NCBI GenBank assembly: GCA_964036295.1
Contig: OZ038465.1
Coordinates: 22,440,331-22,504,330 of the forward strand
Length of the DNA: 64,000 nucleotides
Source of the DNA: Plumapathes pennacea
Taxonomy: Eukaryota > Cnidaria > Anthozoa > Antipatharia > Myriopathidae
Reading direction: 5' to 3'
The first letter of the stretch is position 1; every line of letters begins with the position of its first letter. The position numbers were made by a program, and so were the translations under genes. Below are positions 49,764 through 61,771 of the stretch, in pieces. The notes beneath the pieces are model-generated. The model saw nothing but the letters and a program-made list of their open reading frames with translations. It was not told where the DNA came from and ran no database searches.

Positions 49764-50450
49764 GAGTGATTGTCTGAGAAAACCAGGCAGAGGTGAAAGA
49801 TGGGGGTCGGCCGATTCCCTTTAAACTTTCACCATTTAGTGTCTGTCCGAGATGATAAAGAATGATGGTATTTAGCGATTCTCCTGATGTTTCATTTCGT
49901 AGTTTGACCACCCCCCCTTGTTTTGGCCCTCGCCGACCCTGACGTCACGTGAAATTTATGCAAAGTTTGAAGCTCAATAAAATATATTTTGCGTCATTTC
50001 TGGGAACTCATATCGATTGTTCGTGTTGTTTACCGTCTATATTACGTTATTAACGGAAAATATCTCAACTTAATATAAAACTGAATTTTTCAGAGAATTT
50101 TGTAATTTCCTTCCGTTCGCGCAATTGTCTTAGGCCAAATGTGAGGCAATTTCGAAACCAATTTTCTCGAAGGTGCGGCGTTCCTTTCCGAGAATTTTAA
50201 GATAGTTTTCAAGCCCAACATCTGTTCTCCTAAAATCAGTAAACTCTAACTTGAGCCATTAAAATGTGTTTGCGTTAGGCGCGCTCGAAGTAAACAAACT
50301 GCCCGTGCTTTTCCAGACTGATTTCTTTATTTAAATCAATAAGAATCCCTCACCTCTCGAAACATATTGTCTAAAGAGAGTCTAAATTAAGTCTTGATAA
50401 CAAACTCGCGATTGTAACAATACAGGCATACAGGACTACCATCTACCGTA
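49764..50450 (+). repeat. Left terminal inverted repeat
   Basis: 687 bp, inverse of 57285-57953. Confidence 0.9.
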
Positions 50451-51404
50451 TTCTCGCATCAAATTAATTACGTACGGCATATTTTTACATGCGAAATTAT
50501 TCTCTTGTTTTCGTCACACACAATTAGAACTCGGCAACAGGCCTAAGCTACCAATTTTCAAATGTAAAGTATTCCCTTAATAACAATTATTGGGATCTGT
50601 AGCTGCAAAGGGTTAAATCTATCGATCACGTTACACTTAACGGAATCAACAAGCACTTGAGGTCACGCAAGGTTACGCAATGAAGCATTAATTATCAATT
50701 CAAACATTTTCACACTGCGGTACACGAGATCGCTAACTGTATGCAGTGAGTTCGTTTACGACTATCTAACTCAACTTGCAACATCTCCGACATAATGAGA
50801 AGATCAAAGCAGCGGGTATCCTACTAAACTGGTCCTACTAAAATGATCCAAGGGCACAGCAAGCATTTGTCAAGTTACACACACAATTGCAGTACAACTG
50901 TATTTAGAGTACCAAAAGGGCCGCCATGGATTATTGGCCACATGCTGCCGCTGGAAATTTTAAACTTTATGTAGGGTTTCGGGAACGACCTCTCCGGCGT
51001 TTATCTAAGGGCATTTTCCATGAATAAATACGCAGTAAAACGCATTAATCAGTCGACTAGCCAGACGAATAACTTGTCACAGAATACCTACAGTTTTTCA
51101 GAAAAACGAATCGCTGACACCACTGTGAATATATCAGCCAAGGAATATGTGGATATATTGGCCAAAGAATAATAAAAAATGTCTTCTGGCAACAAAAAGA
51201 TATTTTCTTTCTCGGATTTTACGTGTACACACGTACATATATCGCACTACTTCCCCGCGATCATTTTTGTAGTAACCATTACCCACCATATCTAGAGACA
51301 TTTCATTAAAACGTTTTCTTTAAGCTAATGAAATGTCTTTTCTCCAAAGATATAGAATATCTCGTGCCGTTTAAGTCACTAATATGCGGGCCACTTCGAC
51401 AATT
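50451..51404. other. Interior of the TTAA transposon, 3' flank of its gene
   Basis: Non-coding AT-rich DNA; nothing else seen. Confidence 0.5.
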
Positions 51405-54251
51405 TTAGTCGTTGAAACACCGGCAAGTTTTTACATATGTTTCTATGGGTGTGGTGTAGCTTTTCTTTCGCAGTAAGCTGCCAAAGGGTTCTGTGTCTAA
51501 TTGTTTACAGATTGATTGGAGCTCTACAATCTTCAATGAGCCCAACTTTGCTTCATGGACAAGTTGGCATATGTTTCTTACGCCGACAACAATCGGATGC
51601 TGGGGTGCAGCCACCTGTTCCATCACTTCGTTTCTTAGAGTCGCGAGCGTAGCCTCTGTCTCCTCAGCAGCAATGTCTTCTTCGTCTACTTGCTTCTGCG
51701 CTGCCGCTAGACGGGAGAACAGCTGGCTGATCTGTTGGGATGACCGCCATTCATCTGGATTGAAAAGCAGCTTACCGTCAACATCTTTCTCCAGTTTCAT
51801 TTGCCTGCTAGCCTGAACAGGATCGGCCTTATGCCCAATCCGGCTGCCCTGCTCGAATATGTTCACGAGGTATGTTTTCGTCTTATCAGTCATCCTTGAC
51901 GGCTTCTTTGTGCTTTTCAAGGCCCAGCCTTGCGTCTTACAATCTTCAACAGTACCAGATGGTGATTGAGCGTCCTGGTCGAAGGCTCTGACTGCAGTTT
52001 GCTGGCCCTTACCAGCCACTGTAACTCCAGTGACTCGGCTCGCCCATTTCTTGCGAATGGTGTCATATAATGACTCAGACTCAAGTTCTTGCTTGTGTTT
52101 TCCGGTGTCCATATAGGCATCTGCTTCCTGTTGTGACTTGAAAGTCAACACACAACAACTCTCTTGACAGGAATATATGTCTGTGCTTGTTTTAGAACTT
52201 TCTCCCACTACTCCTTTTCCTTTCGTCGGTTGTCCAAACGGCTCAATTACCTTCAGATTAGTGTCTGGTTGAGCTGACATCCGGAGGTCACGATATTTCA
52301 ATAGCCGACCTTGCCCAATGTCATACGCTCGCCATGATCGGATTCCGCTTTCTTCGCTGAATTGGAAATTGTTCAACAAGCTAATTCCTGGTATTTTGTT
52401 GTCTTTGACCACATCCTGCGAGATGTCTACTTCAACGACAGCAGCTCTGCATCCTTTCACACCTCCGTGAGACTCGAGGGCCTGCTTCATGTCCTCTGCA
52501 GTTAGGACGTCATGTTTCTCGTTCACCCACCTTTTGATGTGGGCCTTCATTGGGGCAGGCTTGCGGTCACAGATATCTTTGCCCGCTTGGGGGTCAGAGA
52601 AGTCGTAGCGCAAGACTTTTATACCAGAGCGCGCACTAATCTCCGGCAAGCTAAGAAGAAGTGTTCCGTTCTTGTAACAGCCAGCATTATCTAAGCGTAG
52701 GAAGGCTTGCTTAAGAATTGGATACTCTTCCTTCAGCGTTTTCAGAAGATGTTCGATGATGGACGCAACAGCGAAGCTGTTTTGGGTGCATGTGTTGAAC
52801 AGATGAACAAAACATTCAACTTGGAATTTCTCGGCAGTCGACCTGGTAATCACAGCACTAACGTGCCAACTTCGACCACGCTTGCCGAAAAACTCGCTCA
52901 TTTGTTTACGGTAATGATGCGGTAAAAATTTCATTGCCCAGTCCATCACTATCAAGCAACTTTCTTCATTGAGCTTGTCGAGTGCATCCTGCTTTGCCTC
53001 TTCTTGCTTAACGGAACGTAGCAGGTGTGCCTTCCAAGTGCTAATGTACTGAACGCACTGTTTGTAATCGAACATCATTCTCGCCTTCTTTTCCTCACTC
53101 AAACCAGAATCCTCTAATTCTCGCAAAATCTCAGTGATCACGTTCTCCAAGGCGTCACATCTCTCGCAGTTGGTTTTGTGATTGTGGCAACACTCTCCGC
53201 GAAGGTCAGGAGACTCATCGGAAGGATCACTAAGAGCGTGCACGGTGCAATGGTCTGTGCAGTCCTCGTCACGACCGATGTGCAACTTGTAGTCCGTTTT
53301 TAGATACCTTTTTGCCTCCTTGAGGGCCTTGATTTTATTCTCTACCCATCCTTCTTGAGCTCCATCTTCTTTGAGAGCTTGAACCACACCTACCAGATTT
53401 TCGAATGCCTGGGCGCCGGCTGAAGTGACGTTGTCGAGACCTTGAAGTGATTTTTGCTTCGACGCAGAACAGACATCGAGTATTCTGAAAAGTGAACGAT
53501 CACTAGCTGGCTTGAATGATTCTTGCTTGCAATAAGCAGCGTACCGCTCGATAACACGAGAGGGAATCAGTGTTCTTATTACTGCCGGTATGATGATATG
53601 CTCACCAGAGTCGAGTTTTAGATTCTTGGTTCCGAATGCCACATCCTGGAAAAGTTCTGGGCGGGCAATAAAATCGAGGAAGTGGTCAACTTTTGCAGCG
53701 TCAATTCTTGTGCGGAAGATGGGCTGTTCTGGGACGGGCTGGCCCTGACCTGTGTGGATCACGTGTTGCCGCGCCTGGTCAATGCGCCATTTTGAAAGCC
53801 CAGGTATCATTTGCTGGAGCTCGGCACGACTAAAATCGTTTGCAAAGAGCAACAAAATCTGTCTCTTAGTCTGCCATGATTCAGCCTCGTTATGAGCTTT
53901 AACCAATGCATCGATAATCTCAGAGTTATGATCGAAGTATTTTCTTTTCGAGGACCCCCCAGGATTTTGATTTTCTAACAGAATTGGTGCTTGACGCAGA
54001 GCGCTCCATATCTCGTTTTCTTGACCAGGACAGATAACGGAAAGCGTGGTAGTGATTGCCCCAGTAGCCTTCCGTATGTAGTACCGTTGTTGGGTATTTG
54101 AGATATCATCCCAGGAGGCGTTGAGGGTGGACAATAAGGGGCTGTACCGACCACTTGCGATACTGCCTACAGCCTCATTAAGAGATTTCCTATTCTGCTG
54201 CTGGTCTTCCAGTTCGTCAACCCAAATACTCACTTCTTGTTCATCAGAGCT
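51405..54251 (-). CDS. DDE-type transposase-like protein, main exon
   Basis: The open frame encodes 948 residues, from the acceptor (ctttttcag-type, exon from 54251) to a TAA at 51405. The first in-frame GTG at 54233 is not a true start. Counted from that GTG, a helix-turn-helix-like stretch lies at about 125-160. A Cys/His cluster is at 325-359 (CTDHC, CCHNH, CERC). Then come VMDWAMKF (Asp431), a GKRGRSWHVS strand, LRLDNAGCY (Asp515) and DFSDPQAGKDICDRK with further acidic residues at 544-556. This is an RNase H-like acidic triad layout, as in cut-and-paste transposases. The C-terminal 350 residues are polar with coiled-coil-like parts. It is unbroken, inside matching TIRs, so may be functional if spliced. 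Superfamily unassigned. Confidence 0.75.
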   Translation of the reverse strand, partial: SSDEQEVSIWVDELEDQQQNRKSLNEAVGSIASGRYSPLLSTLNASWDDISNTQQRYYIRKATGAITTTLSVICPGQENEIWSALRQAPILLENQNPGGSSKRKYFDHNSEIIDALVKAHNEAESWQTKRQILLLFANDFSRAELQQMIPGLSKWRIDQARQHVIHTGQGQPVPEQPIFRTRIDAAKVDHFLDFIARPELFQDVAFGTKNLKLDSGEHIIIPAVIRTLIPSRVIERYAAYCKQESFKPASDRSLFRILDVCSASKQKSLQGLDNVTSAGAQAFENLVGVVQALKEDGAQEGWVENKIKALKEAKRYLKTDYKLHIGRDEDCTDHCTVHALSDPSDESPDLRGECCHNHKTNCERCDALENVITEILRELEDSGLSEEKKARMMFDYKQCVQYISTWKAHLLRSVKQEEAKQDALDKLNEESCLIVMDWAMKFLPHHYRKQMSEFFGKRGRSWHVSAVITRSTAEKFQVECFVHLFNTCTQNSFAVASIIEHLLKTLKEEYPILKQAFLRLDNAGCYKNGTLLLSLPEISARSGIKVLRYDFSDPQAGKDICDRKPAPMKAHIKRWVNEKHDVLTAEDMKQALESHGGVKGCRAAVVEVDISQDVVKDNKIPGISLLNNFQFSEESGIRSWRAYDIGQGRLLKYRDLRMSAQPDTNLKVIEPFGQPTKGKGVVGESSKTSTDIYSCQESCCVLTFKSQQEADAYMDTGKHKQELESESLYDTIRKKWASRVTGVTVAGKGQQTAVRAFDQDAQSPSGTVEDCKTQGWALKSTKKPSRMTDKTKTYLVNIFEQGSRIGHKADPVQASRQMKLEKDVDGKLLFNPDEWRSSQQISQLFSRLAAAQKQVDEEDIAAEETEATLATLRNEVMEQVAAPQHPIVVGVRNICQLVHEAKLGSLKIVELQSICKQLDTEPFGSLLRKKSYTTPIETYVKTCRCFND

Positions 54252-54275
54252 CTGAAAAGACTGCGATGATGATAT

Positions 54276-54900
54276 TGTTACGGGGCACTTTCGTGGCGTA
54301 TCAGACTTTAATGGGGACTCGCTTCGTCTTTACTGGATCTTGTTTATTTCTGGACTAGCTCAGAGTGGTGTCACCAAGAGTGTTACCAAGAGTCGTACCA
54401 GAGGAAAGTCTCACCAAGAGTCGTAATCCCTAGATTTATGCTTACCAAGTGTTTGTCCGCCGAGCTAGGCCTAATTGGATTTCGCACATTGGAACAGGTG
54501 CAGAGTAACAGTTTTTGGATATTGTACAATGCGACCTGATTGACCTTTTGAAGCTCCGACATCTCAACACTTGGCTGGTTGCATTATTGATATAAGATAG
54601 TTCATACTAAAAGGTCTACCTGGGGTCAAGGACGCAACTGTAGTTGTACATCTGCTCTTCCAAAGAATTGGATATAATGGTTCCCTGATAGGTATTTGAC
54701 CAGGTAGACCCTTCAGCATTAACTATCGTAAATAACCTAATGGATGTTGATTCAGCAGGATTAATCTATTTCTACCAAGTAATGACTATTTACTTAGTAG
54801 TGGTACTTGGGCTCTTCCGAGTGTCAACAACAGAACTCTAATTCACTTAATTTCTTCGTTTCTAAACTACGGAAAGATTTGCTAGATTTATACTATAACA
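54276..54900 (-). repeat. LTR inserted in the transposase intron
   Basis: On the minus strand it runs from TGTTATAGTATAAATC at 54900 to GCCCCGTAACA at 54276, with a polypurine tract (aaaaaagggagtaa) just before it. It is clearly related to, but diverged from, the LTRs of the 42-48 kb element (shared gtgaatt.gagttct, ends and tract). Confidence 0.8.
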
Positions 54901-55250
54901 TTACTCCCTTTTTTACGAGAGTCGACTCCGTTCGACTAAAAAGATTTCGGGATGTATAGAGAAATGTGTTGACATTCAGAGTAGCGTGGGGTCACAATTA
55001 ACTGTCCAAGTGAATTCCTTTTTTTTATGATTATACTTTCTATTACTTCCGTTTGCAACCAAAAGTTCTTTTCAGGGTTGGCCAAAATGTTATTCCAAAA
55101 TTGCTCTCCGAAACCGTGCCGGTTTTCTCTTAACATTACCTCCCTGTGTAGTAATGTCGACTCCGGCGACTCAAAGGAGAGTGGAATCAATTTAGCAGAA
55201 AATTCGTCTGAAACAAGATAGTCTTGTGATTGCATACGCAAGAGTTGTTA
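54901..55250 (-). mobile_element. Internal 3' remnant of the same LTR element
   Basis: The first 110 bp on the minus strand match the region just before the 3' LTR at 47500-47608 (gtcaacacattt, acggagtc). A 101-codon frame (54936-55241) lies here; I do not recognise it. The rest of the element is missing. Confidence 0.5.
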
Positions 55251-55866
55251 GAGTGGGTAACGAGGAAACGAAGGCCATCTGTGATCAACAGGAACATAAA
55301 ACCATAATTATTTAAAATGATAGCTGAAAGCCCTCTTTTTCCGCTAAATGATAGTACGAAAGGCATGTTACATCGTTTACATGCCGGACAATCATACGAT
55401 TAAGTATATATATTATTTTGGCTAGCATGTCACTTGTTACGTGCTGGATTGGCACAAATTTACCTAATCAATTTTACATTATTTGGGTTATAATTTTTCA
55501 AAGAGTATGAGATTAACATACGATATGTGATTGATTCGACTGAGCCCCGCTGGGAAGCAAGGAACTGAAAACTAATTGACATCCTGCTAAATCAAAACGA
55601 TAATGGTAGTATGCGAAATCATAAATATTCGTATCTTATTGCTTACTGCTTATTTTATGTTTTCTTATGGTATTTTATCTGGTAGCGGCATCGGCGTTTT
55701 GTATGAAGAACCAGGTATATCTCGATTACCTTGGGGTTCCTGTAACATAAAAAAAACAACAGTTTTGTCACCAATCAGTTTGGAGCGGGTTTATACAATA
55801 GAATGACAAACAAGCACAGAAAAAAGGAAGAAAACTTTTTACGTCAGGATTCATAGATTAATTGAC

Positions 55867-55897
<31 letters not shown>

Positions 55898-56349
55898 CTG
55901 ATTGAGTGATGGATTGATTGATGGATGGATTGATTTAGTAATTGATTCATTGATTGAATGAATGATGATCGATTGACTAATTATTTCATTCTTCTTTTCA
56001 CTCATTTGATAGTTCGTCCCATCGTCTTTTCTTTTATTCGTTTTTTGTTCATACATTCTTCTTAAAAATAAGAATGCAAATACTTTCAATTGTTTTCTGA
56101 AAAATACTAACTTCTTCTTCAATAGCACTTTGGGAGGATTTTGTTTGAGTGTCCTCTGCAACAGTATGGAGGTTTACATCTTGCTTGGGTTCCCTGTGAT
56201 AAAGTTGAGGCGGCATGCGACACCGCGGAAAACAAATGTGAACACCACACGTACTAAACTTCACGTTCGGTTCCGTCGGCCGTAAATGTTATGTTGTTTA
56301 TATTCATAAAATGAGTCACATAAACTCTGTCAGTTAACATAAAACCAAC
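55251..56349. other. Intron of the transposase gene, with a (TGAT)n microsatellite
   Basis: An imperfect TGAT/TGGA run spans about 55857-55980. A further small exon is expected in this intron, because exon 1 ends with one leftover base while the main exon starts in phase 0; I could not find it. Confidence 0.45.
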
Positions 56350-56758
56350 CTGAACCGATGGGAACAACAACATTGTGTTGGTCAAAAATCGCTTCTGACA
56401 TCTCGGCATTTGCTCTCCGCGTTTGTGTATTACCCTTTCGCTGTCCCTTATGAGTTGGGTGGCAACACATAGTCCGTTTTCGGCCAATCCAGTCTGTTGT
56501 AAGTCTCTTACGATGTCTGGGACAAACAGTCATTCCGCTCTTCTCATCTTCACGGACATCAAATTTACCTGCTCTGTTAAGGATCAAGTCGACTTCGGTG
56601 ATCTTTGAACCTGTCGCGCCACGCTTACTTCCCAAACCAAGACTGACGAGATGCAATTCAATATCTCTTGTACAGGATAACAAGGGACAAATCCTCGAGC
56701 CAACACCTTCAGTACCACACGGCGAATCTACTTTCCAGTAAGAGCACTTAATCTCCAT
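56350..56758 (-). CDS. First exon of the transposase-like gene (Cys/His-rich N terminus)
   Basis: The ATG at 56758 opens 136 codons that end at a CAG|GTTGGT donor (56350/56349). Cysteines occur at residues 5, 14, 24 and 29, then CPRHRKRL (79-86), TMCCHPTHKG (97-106) and finally VVPIGSG. This Cys/His module followed by a PIGSG motif is one I recall from N-termini of predicted cnidarian proteins. It probably forms a zinc-binding DNA- or protein-contact domain. Same strand and same transposon as the main exon. Confidence 0.55.
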
Positions 56759-57284
56759 GGCTGAAACTAACGCATTGATGACAAATGGATTTGTGTTTGT
56801 TTTTGTTTTTGTTCAATTGTCTGTTACGTCACGAACATACCGGAAGTGCGGTATCAAGCTACTCTTGTCGTGGCAAGTTTCACGGGTATTTGATGCTGTT
56901 GTTTTTTGTTTTTGCTTTTTATTTTTAGTTACAATTATCAACAATAGACTACCGCCAAGAATTAATCTAGTATTATCGAAAAAATCGTTGCTACCGAGTT
57001 TCAAATGTAGCAAGAAGCGGAAATGCGTTCTGTTTTATCTTCACGCTTGTCAATTGTCAATTACCGTGACATGTTACGCTTAATAAAAACAAGTGGTAGT
57101 TTACACCGAAGAGCATTTTGAAATATTATTCCTGTCAAATACGTTATGCAAATACATTTTCAAGAGAACGTCTACCTCGAAGAGTTTGGATATTTTCATC
57201 AATATATATAAAAATAAAAAACCGCCGAGGAGCGCGCCTCACGTAAACACATTTTAGTGGCTCAAGTTAGAGTTTATACTGATT
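56759..57284. other. 5' flank of the transposase-like gene
   Basis: AT-rich and non-coding. Near 57225-57280 a block (gagcgcgcctcacg.aaacac) repeats one at 57425-57475 inside the right TIR. Confidence 0.45.
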
Positions 57285-57953
57285 TACGGTAGATGGTAGT
57301 CCTGTATGTTTGTATTGTTACAAGAGTTAATTTAGACTCTCTTTACACAATATGTTTCAAGAGATGAGAGATTCTTACTGATTTAAATAAGGAAATCGGT
57401 CTGGAAAAGCACGGGCAGTTTGTTTACTTCGAGCGCGCCTCACGCAAACACATTTTAATGGCTCAAGTTAGAGTTTACTGATTTTGGGGGAACAGATGTT
57501 GGGCTTGAAAACTATCTTAAAATTCTCGGAAAGGAACGCCGCACCTTCGAGAAAATTGGTTTCGAAATTGCCTCACATTTGGCCTAAGACAATTTCGCGA
57601 ACGGAAGGAAATTACAAAAATCTCTGAAAAATTCAGTTTTATATTAACTCGAGATATTTTCCTCTAATAGCGTAATTTAGACGGTAAACAACACAAACAA
57701 TCGATTTGAGTCCCCAGAAATGACGCAAAATATATTTTATTGAGCTTCAAACTTTGCATAAATTTCACGTGACGTCAGGGTCGGTGAGGGCCAAAAGAAG
57801 GGGGGGTGGTCAAACTACGAAATGATACATCAGGAGAATCGCTAAATACTATCATTCTTTATCATTTCGGACAGACACTAAATGGTGAAAGTTTGAAGGA
57901 AATCGGCCGACCCCCATCTTTCACCTCTGCCTGGTTTTCTCAGACAATCACTC
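57285..57953 (-). repeat. Right terminal inverted repeat
   Basis: 669 bp, inverse of 49764-50450. Confidence 0.9.
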
Positions 57954-58065
57954 TTAAATACGCTACTTTTCTGAGGCAGTGATATACATTTTCAGAAATG
58001 ACACTTCTTTGTGTAAATAATTTGATTTCATTGACTCAGCCATAGTTTAATTTCATACTTCATAG

Positions 58066-58314
58066 GTTGGTGATCTTGAGTCAGAAGACTTTGCTGTTTT
58101 TGCGAAGGCTCAGAGCCAGGAAAACTGGTACCCATGAGGAATACCAAATCACTCAAGACACATTTGCGTTTGAGACAGCTAAAAAGAAAAAGTTTTGGAT
58201 GTACACTATGATCCGAAAACAGCAAAACACTTGCGGGCAGCTGATATTGTGGAAGCCATAGATACATTCAATGGAGCCTTTCTGACAGTTGCTTGCACAA
58301 GTGATGTCTGTGAT
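58066..58314 (+). pseudogene. Exon remnant of an unrecognised gene
   Basis: The plus strand encodes VGDLESEDFAVFAKAQSQ and, in the same frame after several stops, LDVHYDPKTAKHLRAADIVE followed by about 20 more residues that end at a good donor (GAT|GTAAGT, 58314). The composition is strongly coding-like. No family recognised. Confidence 0.35.
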
Positions 58315-58319
58315 GTAAG

Positions 58320-59700
58320 TCAGATTTCTTTTGGTATACAGTAAATAACATGTTGTTTACTTCAACAACTCTTTCTCACCATGCTTGTTTTTGGAAAACA
58401 CATGTACAGGGTAGTGAACTATTTTTTCTTAGCAAATAATTTGTTACACAGCCTATTTCAAGACTGGCAGAATAAACTTCTTGCCCCACCTTTAAGCTGT
58501 GCCCAGGCCCTCCTTTCTCTTCCTTGAAGCGAAAATCACCACCTAATTTCTTTATTTTAAAGTGTAAGGCTTTATTTTTTGCAAGAGATGGAGATATTTA
58601 TGTCTTCAGTGAGTGCTGATTGCAGTGTATGATTCATTCATCCAGGTGAAGGATGCGATTACATAACAGAAATGGCAAAATAGCTCAATTTTACTAAGTT
58701 GCATGCCTTCAACATTTAGGCATTGGACAGCACGAAGATGTTAAATGGTGCTTCTCAGGTGTTCTTAGAGAATGGTGCCTGCAGTGTGTCTGAAGGATAT
58801 ATCTACACTAAAGGGCATTCCTAACAAAGGTGAGCACCAGTCATCAACCTGCTTACTATGAATTTGCATAAACCCATGTTGAGCATTGCCAAAAATGTAT
58901 CAGTGCGTTATGAAGAGAATAGAAAATGTGTATTGTGAGAAGTACAATGACAATTCAAATATTTTATTACTGCGTGTTCCAGTTCTTAGATTAAAATCTT
59001 GTGTCTGAATTTTACATCCAACATTTGGACTCTATTCCTCCAAAATGTAAAATGTCGTGTATGAATTTAAGACCAACTGGACTGGCCTTGCCAGTGAGCT
59101 CGCGGCGTGAGTTGGGTCGAGACCAGAATATAAAATGGAAAGTAGGGGACAAGAGCGGAACTCCCAAGAAAGACTTCCAATTTCTCACCATAAAAATATC
59201 ACACAGTATAGAGAACTTGGCTTTTGACACCTTGCTCTTTTGACACCTTGATTAAACTAAAAATTATTATTACAACACTCATACACTTGCTTCTTAAAGG
59301 TTGAGCGACCCTGCATCTTGAGAATGCGTGACTTATCTTTTTATGCACAATCGATCATGACAGTTTGACCTTGACTCATATTTCTAATCAGAGGCCACGA
59401 TTAATCCAGCCTTCGCTTCACTACTTATGTGTTTTCTTTTGTTAACTCAACACGTTTTTTTCTATGAGGCTTTCGAGTATTCGTGCTCTGTAACAAATAT
59501 AAAATTGAAAGCGAGGAATGTCACATGAGAGATGTTTACAATATTATTGCGCTTTTGTTCACAGTGTGTTCAGTCCATTTGTGCAAACTCAATCCTCAGA
59601 ATTATTTCGGTGTATTTTTCATTTCTGGTATTCACTGACCATTGCGAAACAAAGGCTACATGATCGAATGAAAGAAACACTTCAACAGGCAATGTACGAT
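58320..59700. other. No gene recognised
   Basis: Loosely repeated words (aaaatgt.gtgtatgaatttaa) near 59020-59070 recur at 60310-60400. Confidence 0.4.
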
Positions 59701-60222
59701 ACGCAGAAGAATTTTATGAGGCAACAGATGTTATGTACAGAGTAAAGCATAAAGCGTCATTGTTTTACAGCTAAAGCTCACCGTAGCTTTGGTTTCTGCT
59801 TTCGCCCTGTTATCTTCCCAAAAGTATTTCGTGTCGCCACAGAAAGTTTCGTCGGGACTAAATATTTATCGGCGACAGCGGTACCATCAAATATTTGTTT
59901 ACGGCTATTCTCAAAGCTTCCGCGTGAACGCGAGCCAAAATCGTTCCCGAAAATCCAGTTTATCCGTGCCTATTCCACAGAGCTAAATGGTGTTGAGTTT
60001 GGATGGGATGCAGTTAACTTTTACACACAAGTAACGAGCGATTCACTGGCCACATCTCGAGTTGTTTAGCAAAGTCAATTACCTCATCGCCCAGCACGTG
60101 ATAATATGAACCAATCACCGTGTGCTGATTCTCGACCCACAAAAAGGAAAAATAAATAAATAAAAATGCCCATTTTTAAGCTCTCGTGGACCCCAGACCC
60201 CCGCGAGCAAATATTCAGACTT
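59700..60222. repeat. Dispersed repeat, copy B
   Basis: Direct relative of 70-650; see that entry. Confidence 0.6.
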
Positions 60223-61266
60223 AATAACTCCAAGATGAACTATATTTGGTACTTGGAGTAAAATGTTCTGTTTAAAATTCTGACCCAACTTTTGGACTAG
60301 ATTTCTTCAAAATCTAAAATGTTGTGTATGAATTTCACCAATTATTCAGACTTTATTCAAGACTAAGAGTAAAATTTTGTGTTCGAATTTCAGACTCAAC
60401 ATTTAGGGTCGATTGAGTTTAATAGTTTTTGTGACGAATATCCATTTTGGCCGTTTAAGACTCCACACATGGCTGCTTTGTGAATATATTACATGTTTTG
60501 CTGCGCGCGAGCGTGACAGTTGTCAAAACGCTTCGGCTTATTGTACAGTGCCTGTTGAATTTTTTTTCCATTCGATCATGTAGCCTTTGCTTTCGCAGTG
60601 GTAATGGTGTACTAGAAATAAAAGTACTCCGAAATAATATGGAGCGTCAAGTGAAAAAACAATGTGGAGCATCAAGTGAAAAGAAATAAAGCACTCAAAG
60701 CTTGCATAGCATATGAAGAACATTAATGCATGGTGGAACATGGTGTTGTAGCAGCTTGACCTGAACAGTAAAAACAATTCTGAAATGGAAACTTCACAGA
60801 GCTAAAAAAATATCAGCAGGGTGGGGGGTTCTGATTAACACTTAACAATAAAAAATTCAGGCCCATAACACTTAACAAATATACCAGCTGGAAGCGTGCT
60901 CCGTTCAGACATAAAGCACGCAGCAAATGACGAGAGCACGAAAGAAATATAGGGAGAAACGCGAGCCGAAGGCGTAACATAGAACTTTTCCAGTCTTACA
61001 AATAGCTGTTTTTATTCATCAAAAATGTTGGAATGCTAACAGCGATTAAAAAACAGATTCTCCTAAAGGGCTCGGCGGTCCGAATTGTCAAGTCAGTACA
61101 GTTTCGCTTCAACTTTTCAACCAGCCCGTCTGTTGTATTTTCCCGTAGAACTTTGGACTACAAGTATGTGAAATCATACAGTCGGCTAGTGCATAAAATG
61201 CAAATTTGAAGGGAATCAACAAACGCTCCAGCGGGCGACTCGAAAATTGTGTGAATGAAAACTTAC

Positions 61267-61418
61267 CGATTTCTTGACTCTACCTCGTAGTACAATCATT
61301 TGAAGTCCGTCCGAAAATTCTTCAATCATTTTTTCAGTCACATCGTCGGAAATTATTTCTCTTGCATCACTACAAACACGTCTGTTTGTCTGTCTTCGGC
61401 GTTCATGTTCAGTGACTG
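61267..61418 (-). CDS. Exon of an unrecognised protein, better copy
   Basis: On the minus strand an AG acceptor (gtgaccag) opens a frame with RRVCSDAREIISDDVTEKM, then EEFSDGLQMIVLRGRVKKS, ending at a GTAAGT donor (61267/61266). Acidic start, basic end. No known domain recognised. The other parts of the gene are not seen. Confidence 0.45.
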
Positions 61419-61478
61419 GTCACGGCTGATCTTCAACTGAATGATTTGCTCTCTCCTTCCTTGTTGAAGCATTCAACT

Positions 61479-61685
61479 TCATTCAAACAACCCACTGATG
61501 TAATTGTGACTCCCAAATATTTTGTACTTAGGGACAGTGCTTAAACCGAGTCGCTTTCCACGACGCTGACAAGAAACTTGCCGTTCTTCGACATAGATTT
61601 TTCCTCTCCAAACTGTTGAAGTGCTTTTTGATGAGGTCACGTTCTTTACCGATTCACGGTGAACCGTACTAGCCGATGCCTTCAC
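61479..61685 (-). CDS. Possible upstream exon or small ORF, unknown
   Basis: A 68-codon ATG frame, basic and serine-rich (SKSTSTVWRGKIYVEE). It lies upstream of the exon at 61267-61418 on the same strand. It is not repeated in the second copy, and coding status is uncertain. Confidence 0.2.
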   Translation of the reverse strand: MKASASTVHRESVKNVTSSKSTSTVWRGKIYVEERQVSCQRRGKRLGLSTVPKYKIFGSHNYISGLFE

Positions 61686-61771
61686 TTAAAACCAAATTTT
61701 GTCTCGAAGTTGGGCATTGGTGACTCCATTCTCGCATTATTTTCTCTTTTTTTGCCAGAGGATGACGTAAG

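Larger units (their letters stand above)
49764..57953 (-). mobile_element. 8.2-kb DNA transposon with TTAA target duplication and long TIRs
   Basis: Both ends read GAGTGATTGTCTGAGAAAAC inward and are flanked by TTAA (49760-49763 and 57954-57957). The terminal inverted repeats run 49764-50450 and 57285-57953 and match at about 90 percent by eye. Inside is a transposase-like gene on the minus strand (exon 1 56350-56758; main exon 51405-54251), with an unrelated LTR inserted in its intron. TTAA duplications are known for piggyBac and Kolobok elements; the protein does not look like a piggyBac transposase to me, and I cannot confirm Kolobok. Confidence 0.85.

Noticed and set aside
49460..49777. 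105-codon plus-strand ORF
   Set aside because: No motif; it overlaps the diverged duplication and the edge of a TIR.
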